43,598 nucleotides of DNA from Pseudomonadota bacterium (GCA_018823285.1 JAHJIQ010000056.1:1-43598), one strand, 5' to 3'. Numbered from the stretch's first letter, positions 9,641 to 18,516 are shown. Numbers and translations: made by a program. The notes: generated from the sequence alone by a model not told the origin.

Positions 9641-10792
9641 ATGGCGGATAAAAAGATAATGATCGTTGCCGGGGAGGCCTCCGGTGACATGCATGGGGCC
9701 AATCTGATCAAAGCCATGCGGAATGTGGCCCCTGATCTTGATGTTACCGGGATGGGAGGTGCTGCCCTTGTCTCTCAGGGAATGAAGTCTCTCTATGATG
9801 CCTCCAGGGTCTCCGTTGTCGGGCTTTTTGAGGTTTTTAACCATCTGGCTGATATCAGAGAGGCTTTGCGTATTCTGGAGAACTGGATGGTGCAGGAAAA
9901 ACCGGCGCTCCTGATCCTGATTGATTTCCCGGATTTCAATATGATGCTGGCCAAAAGGGCCAAGGCGGCAGGAATTCCTGTTTTCTATTATATCAGTCCC
10001 CAGGTCTGGGCATGGCGGAGCGGCAGGGTCAGAAAAATAAAACGTCTGGTTGATCGTCTGGCGGTGATTCTGCCTTTCGAGAAAAAATTCTATCAGGAAT
10101 GGGGGATGGACGTGGATTTTGTCGGACATCCGCTTCTTGATACGGTGAAACCGGAGAAGAATCGCCGGGAATTGCTTGCATCTCTGAATATTGATCCGGA
10201 AAATCCGGGGCACGTTGTCGGGCTGCTGCCGGGAAGCCGGCGTAAAGAGGTCCAGGCCATGCTCCCTCTTTTCCTGGAAGGTGCCAGACTCCTTGAAAAA
10301 GAAATCGGCAAGACAACATTTTTGATACCGGCGGCTGAAGCACTTGAGGATTCCGTATTTGCCCAATGCGGATTATCCGATTGCGGCCTGGATATCAGGA
10401 TCTCCCGTGATGACAGGTATGGTCTGATGTCGGCATGTGACGCTGTTCTCGCCGCATCAGGAACGGTGACTCTTGAGCTGGCTATCCTGAAGGTGCCCAT
10501 GGTGGTCTCCTACCGTGTCTCGCCGATCTCCTATTTCCTTGGCAGAAAGCTGATCAAAGTGGAATTTGCTTCACTGGTGAATCTGGTGGCGGGCAGGAAG
10601 GTCGTTCCCGAGCTGTTGCAGCATGATGCGGTCCCTGAAAAAATATGTTCCGAGCTGCTTGCCACAATTTGCGACCAGGAGTTGCGGGCGGAGATGCTTG
10701 CCGGTCTTGAAAAGGTGGTCGCCGATCTTGGTGGCCCCGGAGCGTCACACCGGGCGGCAGAGATTGCTTTCGAGACCGCGGGATTTAAATAG
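9641..10792 (+). CDS. lpxB: Lipid-A-disaccharide synthase
   Basis: A peripheral inner-membrane glycosyltransferase (GT19) that joins UDP-2,3-diacylglucosamine to lipid X to make the lipid A disaccharide. At 383 residues it is of normal length. The signature GEASGDMHGANLI lies near residue 11, PQVWAWR is in the middle, LLPGSRRKEV follows (nucleotide-binding side), and AASGTVTLELAI sits near the C-terminus. It shows that the organism makes lipopolysaccharide. It follows the Gfo/Idh/MocA gene closely, and the two are likely co-transcribed. The downstream 130 bases contain a candidate promoter for the next gene, so the lipid A unit probably ends here. Confidence 0.95.
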   Translation: MADKKIMIVAGEASGDMHGANLIKAMRNVAPDLDVTGMGGAALVSQGMKSLYDASRVSVVGLFEVFNHLADIREALRILENWMVQEKPALLILIDFPDFNMMLAKRAKAAGIPVFYYISPQVWAWRSGRVRKIKRLVDRLAVILPFEKKFYQEWGMDVDFVGHPLLDTVKPEKNRRELLASLNIDPENPGHVVGLLPGSRRKEVQAMLPLFLEGARLLEKEIGKTTFLIPAAEALEDSVFAQCGLSDCGLDIRISRDDRYGLMSACDAVLAASGTVTLELAILKVPMVVSYRVSPISYFLGRKLIKVEFASLVNLVAGRKVVPELLQHDAVPEKICSELLATICDQELRAEMLAGLEKVVADLGGPGASHRAAEIAFETAGFK

Positions 10793-10827
10793 AGAACGGA
10801 TAATTCCCTTGCGGGACTGATATCTTG

Positions 10828-10855
10828 TTGACAATGTCGGACGAGGATATAGTAT
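10828..10855 (+). promoter_or_regulatory. Candidate sigma-70 promoter for the envelope cluster
   Basis: TTGACA at 10828-10833 is a perfect -35 and TAGTAT at 10850-10855 a reasonable -10, with 16 bases between. It lies 70 bases before the OmpA-like gene, in the break between lpxB and the envelope cluster. Inferred from consensus match only. Confidence 0.45.
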
Positions 10856-10925
10856 TTAACGATAATTCCTGATGGAGTATTTTTTTTGATGCGATTCGTG
10901 TTGTTCAGTTTGCCCGGGGTATCTA

Positions 10926-12203
10926 ATGCGTAAAATCCTGCCACTGTTTATGCTGGCATATTTTCTCTTCCTCCCTGCCGATCTCCATGCGGTTCTCCCG
11001 GAATTCATGCTCAAAAAACTGGGGACCTTGAGTGGCGATATTCATGTTGACGGCCAGCCAGTCCCCAATGCCATTATCTCATTTTTTTCAAGCAAGAACG
11101 GTCCCCCTCCGGTGGAAGGGGCGATGCGCCGGGTTCCGGAGTTTTTAACCAGAACTGATGGAAACGGCAGATTTAAGACCAGGCTCCATAATGGTGAGTA
11201 TTATATAGGCATTCTGATAAGAACGCCCGATGCCGGCTCCGGACCTCCAAGGGGTGATGAAAAATTCTTTTTTGCCGGGACTGGCAAGGAGTCATTGCGG
11301 ACTTTCAGCATTGACCAGGGGCGTGATATTGATGTTGGAATTATTAATGGGTTTTCCCCGGACAAATTTATCCGCAGGGCAGATTTTTTCACCGTGAACG
11401 GCATTGTAAGAGATGAGAATGGCGCGCCTTTTCCCGGGGTGATCGTTCTCGGTAAATCGCAGCTCAACATTCCCCGCCCCGGCTTTATTTCAGAGAGAAC
11501 CGGGGAGGATGGTTTCTATAACCTGAAACTCCCCGCCGGGGGTGTTTATTTTCTGGTTTCCAGAGAAACTATTGCCGGCGGCAGGCCCCACCCCGGAAAT
11601 TACGTCGGTACTTATGGGATAAAGTCATCCACCGGTCTGGCAACGCCCTCAATATTCAGCGCCGGGAGCCCGCCTCCGGGGGTTTTGGCTGATGATACCG
11701 GCGGCAGAGCTTTGACCGTTAGTGGGACCAGCGGAGAAGTTGTCAGTGGCGCCGATATTTTCATGTACCGTGTTCCTGATCCGGAGGCGATCAAATCATC
11801 CATCCAGGGAACGACCGGCGCTCCGCAATTTGAAAAAGGAACATCTCTGAACAATATCCTTTTCTCTTCGGGGAGTTCGGTTCTTGATGAAAGTTCATTC
11901 AGTGAACTTGAACGCTGGGTTTCTTTCCTGAAGGGCAGGGATGATCTGGCGATTGAATTGAGCGGTTACACGGACAATGTCGGCAGTCTGCAAATCAACA
12001 AAGATCTTTCCGGTGAAAGGGCCAGAGCGGTTGCCAACTTTCTAGCGGAAAAAGGAGTGATGTCCCAGCGGGTGACAACTGTTGGGCATGGCGCTGATCA
12101 TCCTGTCGCCTCGAACGATACAGAAGAAGGGCGGAAACAGAATCGCAGGGTTGAGATCAAGTTTGTCAGCAAACAGGATTCTGTAGCTGTAAGGGAATAC
12201 TGA
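10926..12203 (+). CDS. Envelope protein: two carboxypeptidase-regulatory-like domains plus OmpA C-terminal domain
   Basis: This 425-residue exported protein has a signal peptide at about 1-22 (MRKILPLFMLAYFLFLP, cleavage near LHA). Two Ig-like carboxypeptidase-regulatory folds follow, each recognisable by a G-x-V/I-x-D-x-x-G-x-P start and a T-x-x-D/E-G-x-x opening of the next strand (about 35-110 and 155-235). The last 120 residues form an OmpA/MotB peptidoglycan-binding domain: NILFSSGSSVLDE, ELSGYTDNVGS and RRVEIKFV are typical. It should tie an extracytoplasmic structure to the cell wall. It opens a same-strand run with two beta-helix proteins and a second regulatory-domain protein. No beta-barrel segment is evident. 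Confidence 0.8.
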   Translation: MRKILPLFMLAYFLFLPADLHAVLPEFMLKKLGTLSGDIHVDGQPVPNAIISFFSSKNGPPPVEGAMRRVPEFLTRTDGNGRFKTRLHNGEYYIGILIRTPDAGSGPPRGDEKFFFAGTGKESLRTFSIDQGRDIDVGIINGFSPDKFIRRADFFTVNGIVRDENGAPFPGVIVLGKSQLNIPRPGFISERTGEDGFYNLKLPAGGVYFLVSRETIAGGRPHPGNYVGTYGIKSSTGLATPSIFSAGSPPPGVLADDTGGRALTVSGTSGEVVSGADIFMYRVPDPEAIKSSIQGTTGAPQFEKGTSLNNILFSSGSSVLDESSFSELERWVSFLKGRDDLAIELSGYTDNVGSLQINKDLSGERARAVANFLAEKGVMSQRVTTVGHGADHPVASNDTEEGRKQNRRVEIKFVSKQDSVAVREY

Positions 12204-12279
12204 TCGTCTCCGGGGCAAACGCTGCATCTTCCGAGCAATGTTCTGTTCTCTGTTAGAGGTAAATCAGTTAAAGGAATTA

Positions 12280-14763
12280 ATGATCTTGATATTCAAACGA
12301 TTCGCCATCCCTTTTCTTTTTCAGGCCTTGTTTTTTGCTGTGCCTGTGCAGGGAGAGGTCCTTTCCGTTGATACCTCCTGGCAGGGGGTGGTCGAGCTGC
12401 GGGAAGATGTGGTTGTTCCTCCGGGGATCACCTTGAGGGTCGCTCCGGGAACCATCATCAGGGTTCATCCGTCGGAAGGGACCCGGATTGATCCTGAATA
12501 TCTTTCTCATCAGACGGAGATCCTGGTCCGGGGCAGCTTGCAAGCGGAAGGGACGGCTGACCGGAGAATCCGATTTACAAACACCGATGAAACAAAGGTC
12601 GATCGCTGGGCCGGACTGATCGTTGATGATGGCGGCAAGGTCTCGCTGAAGAACTGTATTCTGGAAAATGGAGAAGCCGGTCTGACTGTCATGGACGGCG
12701 AGGCGGACATTTCGGACTCCGGAATTACCAATAACCGTTACGGGATTGTTGCCTATGGCCCGAAATCGACGCTGAAGATTGGTTCTTCAAGGATCAAAAA
12801 TAATGAGTATGGTCTTTCCCTGTTCGATTCTCCGGGGCTTTTTCTGGCAAGCGGCGTCGAATTCAAGGACAACAGCAAACAGGATCGATTTTCCGGGAAT
12901 GCCTCTGCAGTTGCCTTTGCCGGGAGGTCTTATGAGGCGGGGGATATCCCGGTAACCGCGGTGTACCGCGATGAGGCGCTGACTTCTTATACCGAGTGGC
13001 GGGGGAGAGTCCGGGTGGAAGGCCAGTTGCGCCTGCCGCCGGACAGTCGTCTGATCATCATGCCGGGTACCGTTGTCGAGTTCACTAAAAGAGATACCAA
13101 TAATGACGGTATTGGTGAAAATGGCATTCAGATTCAGGGGATGATTGTCGCCAAGGGGACTCCCGACCAGCCGATAATTTTTCGCTCCGGAGAAAAGGTG
13201 CGAAGGATGGGTGACTGGGATTCAATCAACATCCTGGGCGGTGATCAGGCCCAGAATATCCTTGAATACTGCCGGATCGAAGATGCCTATCGCGCGGTGC
13301 ATTTTCACTTCTCGAATGTTGCGGTTCACAATTCCGTACTGAAAAACAACTATCGTGGCGCCCAGTTCCAGGAATCAGTGGTCTCGATTATCGGCACCCA
13401 GTTCTACGGCAACAAGAGCGGGATTCAGGCCCGGGACTCGGATCTGATTTTCAGGGACAATGAGATCATCGGCAATATGAACGGGGCCAATTTCTTCAGG
13501 CTGAATCTTCAGGCTTCGGGCAATGTCTTTGCGAATAATTCATGGGACGGTCTCAGGGTTCGTGAAGGAACCTCGCTGGTCACCGGCAATCTTTCCGCCG
13601 GTAACCGGGTGGGGTTGATCATTGCCGATACGGTATACGGTGAATTCTCAGCGAATGTGGTGAGCGGCAATCTGGAGTCGGGATTTCTGGTCAGGAATTC
13701 CGACAACCTCATCCTGCGAAGCAATGCGGTTATCAGAAACGGGGTGAACGGGATCAGTGTCAGGGATACCCGGGCGGAGATCAGCGAAAATCTTATCGCC
13801 GACAACACTGAACGGGGTGTCGGGATCACCTCTTTCACCGGGACGATTGCCCGCAACAATATTGTCGATAACGGCATCTATGCCATCGGTCTTGAAGGTG
13901 GAGACCGGATTTCTGCCGAAGGCAACTGGTGGGGGAACAGCGATCTCGACAAGGAAATTTTCGATGTCCATGATGACCCCGCTCTGGGGGAGGTCGTTTA
14001 TGAACCCCGACTGGAAAAACCTGTCACTTTCAAATGGCCTCTTAATGAAGTGAGGGTCGACACCTCTTTTTCAGGCATCGTACATATTGACCGGATGATG
14101 ACTGTCGCCAAAGACAGGGTTCTGTCTGTAAAGCCGGGGAGCACTCTGGTGTTCACCGATGATGAGGCCGGAATACTGGTCGATGGCGGCATATTCAAGG
14201 CGGTCGGCACTCCCGGAAAGAGAATCCTTTTTACTTCCCAAACCAAAGATGGTCCTTCCGACTGGCTTGGGATCAGGCTTGAGCGCGCCACAGGGAGCAG
14301 CATCGAAAACTGTGATTTCGAATATGCCGAGTGGGGGCTTCATGTCCATTTCGTGGCAATCGACATCACCGGTTGCAGTTTTACCAACAATGATATCGGG
14401 ATCAAATTCCGGAGCGGCCCGGTGAACTTGAGCCGGTCAAAATTTATCCATAACCGGATCGGCATCAGGTCTTTTCTTGGCAGGATGAATCTCTTTGAAA
14501 ATGAAATCGTTGAAAACGAGATCGGGATTTTTGTCCGGGAAGGTGGTTCAGGGATGAAGATCTACCATAACAACATCCATAAAAATGAGCGCTACGACAT
14601 GCGGATGGGTGATTTCAACAAAGAGGATGTTCAGGCCGGAAGCAACTGGTGGGGTGGAGAAAACCCTCTTGACCGGATCTTTGACGGCAGACAGGAACCT
14701 GGCATCGGCAAGGTTGTTTTTGAACCTGTTCTTGACCACCCTCTGGACCTTCCGGGACTGTGA
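12280..14763 (+). CDS. Exported right-handed parallel beta-helix protein with repeated modules
   Basis: The ATG at 12280 (after AAAGGA) gives a signal peptide (MILIFKRFAIPFLF to about VQG) and an 827-residue protein; the frame opens earlier, at 12238. The rest is parallel beta-helix of NosD/PbH1 type with many N-x-G/N-N coil turns. Three module openings recur: TSWQGVVEL, EWRGRVRV and TSFSGIVHI, each leading to a P/KPGT or PGS strand, then GT-D/P-x-x-I-x-F. Modules end with NWWG and an Asp/Glu-rich G-E/K-V-V-x-E-P tail (twice). Such folds bind or cleave polysaccharide or act as scaffolds; no catalytic residues are apparent. Its stop overlaps the start of the next gene. Confidence 0.75.
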   Translation: MILIFKRFAIPFLFQALFFAVPVQGEVLSVDTSWQGVVELREDVVVPPGITLRVAPGTIIRVHPSEGTRIDPEYLSHQTEILVRGSLQAEGTADRRIRFTNTDETKVDRWAGLIVDDGGKVSLKNCILENGEAGLTVMDGEADISDSGITNNRYGIVAYGPKSTLKIGSSRIKNNEYGLSLFDSPGLFLASGVEFKDNSKQDRFSGNASAVAFAGRSYEAGDIPVTAVYRDEALTSYTEWRGRVRVEGQLRLPPDSRLIIMPGTVVEFTKRDTNNDGIGENGIQIQGMIVAKGTPDQPIIFRSGEKVRRMGDWDSINILGGDQAQNILEYCRIEDAYRAVHFHFSNVAVHNSVLKNNYRGAQFQESVVSIIGTQFYGNKSGIQARDSDLIFRDNEIIGNMNGANFFRLNLQASGNVFANNSWDGLRVREGTSLVTGNLSAGNRVGLIIADTVYGEFSANVVSGNLESGFLVRNSDNLILRSNAVIRNGVNGISVRDTRAEISENLIADNTERGVGITSFTGTIARNNIVDNGIYAIGLEGGDRISAEGNWWGNSDLDKEIFDVHDDPALGEVVYEPRLEKPVTFKWPLNEVRVDTSFSGIVHIDRMMTVAKDRVLSVKPGSTLVFTDDEAGILVDGGIFKAVGTPGKRILFTSQTKDGPSDWLGIRLERATGSSIENCDFEYAEWGLHVHFVAIDITGCSFTNNDIGIKFRSGPVNLSRSKFIHNRIGIRSFLGRMNLFENEIVENEIGIFVREGGSGMKIYHNNIHKNERYDMRMGDFNKEDVQAGSNWWGGENPLDRIFDGRQEPGIGKVVFEPVLDHPLDLPGL

Positions 14764-15479
14764 TTGCTATGGTAAAATTTCTGGTTAAGTTCTCGTTGTC
14801 ATTGGTTTTGGTTTCAGGATTCATGTTTCCTTTCGATCGTGTTTCGGTCGCTTCGGCAACCACCTTTGTCCTGAAAGGAAGGATTTCCGATCTTGCCGAT
14901 CGCCCGGTGGAAGGCGCCGAGGTGTATGTTTTTGATTCCGGCAATGTAAAAAGGCCCGCTGACTTTATTTCAAACCGGACCGCCCGGGATGGTCTTTACC
15001 GGGTTGAACTGCCGGACGGAAAATACTGGCTGATCGCCATCGACAGAAAAGGGGGTGGAAAATTCGGCCCTCTCGGCAAAGACGATCGCCATTCCGGCGA
15101 GCCTGTTGAAATATCTTCTGCCGGAATGAAAGAATATGCTGCTGACTTTACGGTCCTTGATCTGCGTGAGGCCGCGAGAAGAAACCAGAAGAAAAACGAC
15201 GAGCTGATCAAGATCTCCGGACGGGTGCTTGATGGCGCAGGGAAACCTGTCTCCATGGCTTATGTTCTGGCCGACAGAAACAGAAATGTCGGTGGTTTAC
15301 CGCACTTCCTCTCTTTGTGGACGGATCAGGATGGTCGTTACACCATCTATGTTCCGCCCGGAGTCCTGTTTGTTGGAGTAGAGAAGAAGTTCCCGCCTGA
15401 AGAAGGTCGACCGCTTTCCAGAGAAGTGAATTTTGACAAAGATACGACGAATGTGGATCTTGAGTTTGTTGACCCTTAG
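14760..15479 (+). CDS. Exported protein with two carboxypeptidase-regulatory-like domains
   Basis: The product is 239 residues from a GTG that overlaps the previous stop by four bases (GTGA); an ATG at 14769 is an alternative. A signal peptide (about residues 5-33, ending near VASA) precedes two Ig-like domains of the carboxypeptidase regulatory type: the first contains LKGRISDLADRPVEGAEV and TARDGLYRVELPDG, the second ISGRVLDGAGKPVS and DQDGRYTIYVPPG. There is no enzyme or anchor domain. It resembles the N-terminal half of the OmpA-like protein two genes upstream, so they may form one envelope assembly. The function is not known; translational coupling to the beta-helix gene is visible in the sequence. 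Confidence 0.7.
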   Translation: MIAMVKFLVKFSLSLVLVSGFMFPFDRVSVASATTFVLKGRISDLADRPVEGAEVYVFDSGNVKRPADFISNRTARDGLYRVELPDGKYWLIAIDRKGGGKFGPLGKDDRHSGEPVEISSAGMKEYAADFTVLDLREAARRNQKKNDELIKISGRVLDGAGKPVSMAYVLADRNRNVGGLPHFLSLWTDQDGRYTIYVPPGVLFVGVEKKFPPEEGRPLSREVNFDKDTTNVDLEFVDP

Positions 15480-15616
15480 ACAGCTTGTGATTATTTTATT
15501 GCTGTTGAGTTGCTGAGGGGAAGATGACTCTTGCGTGAAACGCAAAAATCCATTGCTAGTTGTAATATTCTTGCCGCGGCGCTTGCTGACGATGTGTTTT
15601 ATTGAAGTAATTCCAT

Positions 15617-16255
15617 TTGGATGCAGATTTGCTGACCACTGAAGAAGATATAAAAAATCAGGATTCATGCCGGATATCTCCCGAAGAAAGCGGAGACGAA
15701 CAATCGTTCCCGGACCTGAAAAATCTCGATGGACTCGACAAGGGCTCCCTGCTGGCCGTTGTGCTGCTGGTTTGTGCTCTGGTTGTCGTGCTCCTGCTCC
15801 CGGCAAGTGAAGAGCTGTCGTCCTCACCTCGGAACAGACGCTCCGGTTCTCAGGTAGTGACGGTCAGTGCCGAAGCATTGAACAGGATCGCTGTCGCCAG
15901 GAAACTTGTCACCAATAATACTCTCGACCAGGCGGAAGAGATTCTTGCCGGTCTGATGAAGGAAATGCCTTATGAAGGTGCGCCATATATGTTGATGGGT
16001 GATATTCTGGTCCGCAGGGACCAGCCGATCCAGGCCATGCTCCAATACCGGAAAGGTGTTGATTTAAATCCTGACTTTCTTGATAAAAAGATGACCGATG
16101 TGTTCCAGGGAAAGAAAATCAAACTGCTCTTAAACGAAGTCAAAATCGCCATCGATGCGGAGGTCGAAAGCGGTACGGTTGACCGGGAAACAATCTCCAT
16201 GCATAAAGATGTTCTCTATTATATGCTCCGAAAAATAGCCGGCAGCTGCGGCTGA
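15617..16255 (+). CDS. Membrane-anchored TPR-like protein
   Basis: This 212-residue protein is read from a TTG at 15617, since no earlier ATG or GTG fits; the start is uncertain and the ribosome binding site weak. An acidic cytoplasmic N-terminus of about 45 residues leads to one membrane segment (SLLAVVLLVCALVVVLLL). An extracytoplasmic helical region follows with tetratricopeptide-like helices (ARKLVTNNTLDQAEEILAGL; APYMLMGDILVRRDQPIQAM). TPR units usually hold protein complexes together, so it may be the inner-membrane assembly partner of the neighbouring exported proteins. It ends 25 bases before the YedE-type transporter and is probably co-transcribed with it. Confidence 0.65.
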   Translation: MDADLLTTEEDIKNQDSCRISPEESGDEQSFPDLKNLDGLDKGSLLAVVLLVCALVVVLLLPASEELSSSPRNRRSGSQVVTVSAEALNRIAVARKLVTNNTLDQAEEILAGLMKEMPYEGAPYMLMGDILVRRDQPIQAMLQYRKGVDLNPDFLDKKMTDVFQGKKIKLLLNEVKIAIDAEVESGTVDRETISMHKDVLYYMLRKIAGSCG

Positions 16256-16280
16256 TCCTGGATACAGAGGAGGTACGGCA

Positions 16281-17387
16281 ATGCATAAAGGATGGTTTGT
16301 GCTGATGGGGGCGGCGATCGGGGTTGGCGCCTTGACCCTTTCATATTACGGCAATCCGGCAAACACCGGTCTTTGTGTCTCCTGTTTCATGGAAAATACC
16401 GCAGGGGCTCTCGGGCTTCATGACAATATCCGAATGCAGTATCTGCGCCCAGAACTGATCGGTTTTGTCCTCGGCGCCTTTATGCTCTCCCTGTATCGCA
16501 AGGAATTCGTGCCCTCAGGCGGCAGCTCCCCGCTCATCCGCTTTCTGATCGGTTTTTTTCTGATCATCGGCTGCACCATCTTTATCGGCTGCCCGGTCAA
16601 GATGGTATTGCGGCTTACTTCCGGTGACCTGGGAGCGCTGATCGGTCTGGTCGGCCTGATCGCAGGAATTTATATCGGCCTTGAGTTTGTCGAGAACGGT
16701 TTTCAGCTGGGCGAGCCGTCGCCTCAACCCCGCAGCAACAGTCTGATTATTCCGCTCTTTATGGCCTTTCTGCTGGTGCTGCTGATCATCGAACCGTCGT
16801 TTGTCTACAAAAGCGCCAAGGGTTCCGGAGCCTTGCGGGCGCCGATGCTGCTCTCCCTCGGGATCGGTCTCGTGATCGGGGGGCTTGCCCAGTACACCCA
16901 ATTCTGTATCACCGGCGGCATCGCCAGGATTTTCCTCTGGGGCCCAAGAGAGGTGTTGAATTGTCCGCGGTCCACAGGATTGCTGATCAGTCTTGGCTCT
17001 TTCTTTGTTTTTGCGACCGTAGCGAGTATATTGACCGGCCAGTTCAATCCTGGTCTGCAGGGCCAGCCGAGTTCGAATGACAGTTATGGCTGGGCCTTTC
17101 TGGGGATGATGATGGTCGGCTTCGGCTCGATCCTGATCAGAGGGTGTCCGATGCGGCAGCTTATTGCTTCAGCCCAGGGGGATAACGATGCCGGCGCCGC
17201 GGTCATGGGCATGTTTGCCGGAGCGGCGATGGCCCAGAACTGGGGGCTGGCCGGAACTCCTGCCGGAACGCCGGTGGCAGGGCAGGTTGCGGTTCTCACC
17301 GGGCTTCTCCTGATGATCGTCATCGGCATGATGAACCGGAGAAGGGGGTATGGGATTGCCCGTGAATACCAGGTCGGGCTCGACTGA
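16281..17387 (+). CDS. YeeE/YedE-family transporter, selenium-associated YedE type
   Basis: This 368-residue, mostly hydrophobic protein has about ten membrane segments and two Sulf_transp-like halves. Conserved small-residue/Cys motifs are present: GLCVSCF near residue 31, IGCPVK near 110, FCITGG near 208, LNCPRS near 225 and IRGCPMRQ near 288. In the thiosulfate importer TsuA (YeeE), conserved cysteines pass the substrate through the membrane. Overall length and the paired C-terminal RGCPMRQL resemble the YedE subfamily that co-occurs with selenium metabolism. Substrate (thiosulfate, another sulfur compound or a selenium species) is not decided by sequence. No TusA/YedF gene is next to it. 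A good GAGGAGG site precedes the start. Confidence 0.75.
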   Translation: MHKGWFVLMGAAIGVGALTLSYYGNPANTGLCVSCFMENTAGALGLHDNIRMQYLRPELIGFVLGAFMLSLYRKEFVPSGGSSPLIRFLIGFFLIIGCTIFIGCPVKMVLRLTSGDLGALIGLVGLIAGIYIGLEFVENGFQLGEPSPQPRSNSLIIPLFMAFLLVLLIIEPSFVYKSAKGSGALRAPMLLSLGIGLVIGGLAQYTQFCITGGIARIFLWGPREVLNCPRSTGLLISLGSFFVFATVASILTGQFNPGLQGQPSSNDSYGWAFLGMMMVGFGSILIRGCPMRQLIASAQGDNDAGAAVMGMFAGAAMAQNWGLAGTPAGTPVAGQVAVLTGLLLMIVIGMMNRRRGYGIAREYQVGLD

Positions 17388-17410
17388 TCCACTCCAGATG
17401 TTTCAATCCC

Positions 17411-17428
17411 ATATAATCGCGATTATAT
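17411..17428. promoter_or_regulatory. Perfect 18-base palindrome, candidate operator
   Basis: ATATAATCG is followed directly by its reverse complement CGATTATAT. The site lies in the 142-base gap between the YedE-type gene and the beta-helix lipoprotein gene, about 100 bases before the latter's start. Perfect symmetry and position suggest a dimeric-regulator operator; no regulator gene is adjacent. Confidence 0.4.
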
Positions 17429-17529
17429 TGAAGGAAATGTGGTCGAAGGATGAGAGTATCATCCTGTCGAAGAGCTTTTAGCTGAAATAAAGTGGTAATC
17501 ACAAACATTTTTCAGGTAAGGATTTCCAG

Positions 17530-18516
17530 ATGAAAAATAGTCTGCGCGTGTTCTCGGTTGTATCAACTCTTTTGCTGCTTCTCTCTTCAGGTGGCTGCAG
17601 CCGCCAGGAGAGTGTGGAAATCAGGATGGGCACCCTGGAGAAAGACACCACCTGGAGCGGTCAGGTGACCGTCACCGGGGATGTTTATGTCCCGCCGGGA
17701 GTCACTCTTACGGTTTTGCCCGGCACCATCGTCAGATTCAAACGGATCGAGGAGAACATGGACAACAATCTGTACGGACTTGATTCACCGTACTATCCGG
17801 TTGCCGAGATCATCATCCGGGGGAAACTTCTGGCGGTTGGAACTCCTGATAAAAACATCGTGTTCACCTCGGCCGAGCTTGAACCGCAGCCCGCCGACTG
17901 GGGGGCGATCAATTTCCTCGGCAGCGAAGGCAATGTCGTGAAGTACACGAAACTTTTCCATGCCTATAACGGGATCCATGCCCATGGTTCTTCCGTTGAA
18001 ATTTCCGACTGCGAATTCGTCAAGAACGGCGTCGGAGTGAGTTTTAAAGTAGAAGAAGAGACACAAGGGGTCCCCTGGTTCGGAAAAAGATCGACGGTGT
18101 CGATCACCAGAAGCCTGTTTGCCAAAAACAAGGGCGGTATCGGTCTCCGGAGCTCCGACGCCGAAATCACCCATAACGAGATCATCGACAACAAGTTCTT
18201 CGGGGTCTGGCCCAAGGAAAACTGCAAGGGCGTGATCAGCTACAATGAAATAACCGGCAACAAGAAGGGTGTCTATCTCTACCAGGCCCAGGGAATCAAT
18301 ATCGAATTCAATAATATCTATGACAACAAGGATTACAACATCGCCGTTGCCGAAGCCCAGGATTTTCCGGTGGAAGCCCGGAACAACTGGTTCGGTTCGA
18401 AAAACCGGCAGAAAATAGATGAACTGATCTTTGACAAACAGGACGACGCGGATCTGGGCGAGATCTTTATCGATCCTGTTCTCGACAAACCGGTCGACTG
18501 GAAAGCAGGCAAATAA
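17530..18516 (+). CDS. Beta-helix lipoprotein (single-module relative of the 12280 protein)
   Basis: This 328-residue protein has a lipobox (LSSGGC, Cys at about 23), so it is probably lipid-anchored in the envelope. The body is a NosD-like parallel beta-helix. It opens with TTWSGQVTV, then VPPGVTLTVLPGTIVRF, and closes with NNWFG plus an acidic tail ending FIDPVLDKPVDW. These openings and endings match the repeated modules of the larger beta-helix protein at 12280, so the two are paralogues of one module. No catalytic residues are evident. Its stop codon shares a base with the start of the MFS gene (TAATG), showing translational coupling. An AAGGA ribosome site precedes its ATG. Confidence 0.75.
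   Translation: MKNSLRVFSVVSTLLLLLSSGGCSRQESVEIRMGTLEKDTTWSGQVTVTGDVYVPPGVTLTVLPGTIVRFKRIEENMDNNLYGLDSPYYPVAEIIIRGKLLAVGTPDKNIVFTSAELEPQPADWGAINFLGSEGNVVKYTKLFHAYNGIHAHGSSVEISDCEFVKNGVGVSFKVEEETQGVPWFGKRSTVSITRSLFAKNKGGIGLRSSDAEITHNEIIDNKFFGVWPKENCKGVISYNEITGNKKGVYLYQAQGINIEFNNIYDNKDYNIAVAEAQDFPVEARNNWFGSKNRQKIDELIFDKQDDADLGEIFIDPVLDKPVDWKAGK

Noticed and set aside
9638..10366. 242-residue reading frame on the minus strand
   Set aside because: Lies wholly opposite lpxB and shows no motif.
15531..15545. Hairpin TTGCGT-GAA-ACGCAA before the TPR gene
   Set aside because: Short, no T-tract and no promoter context, so no function can be assigned.
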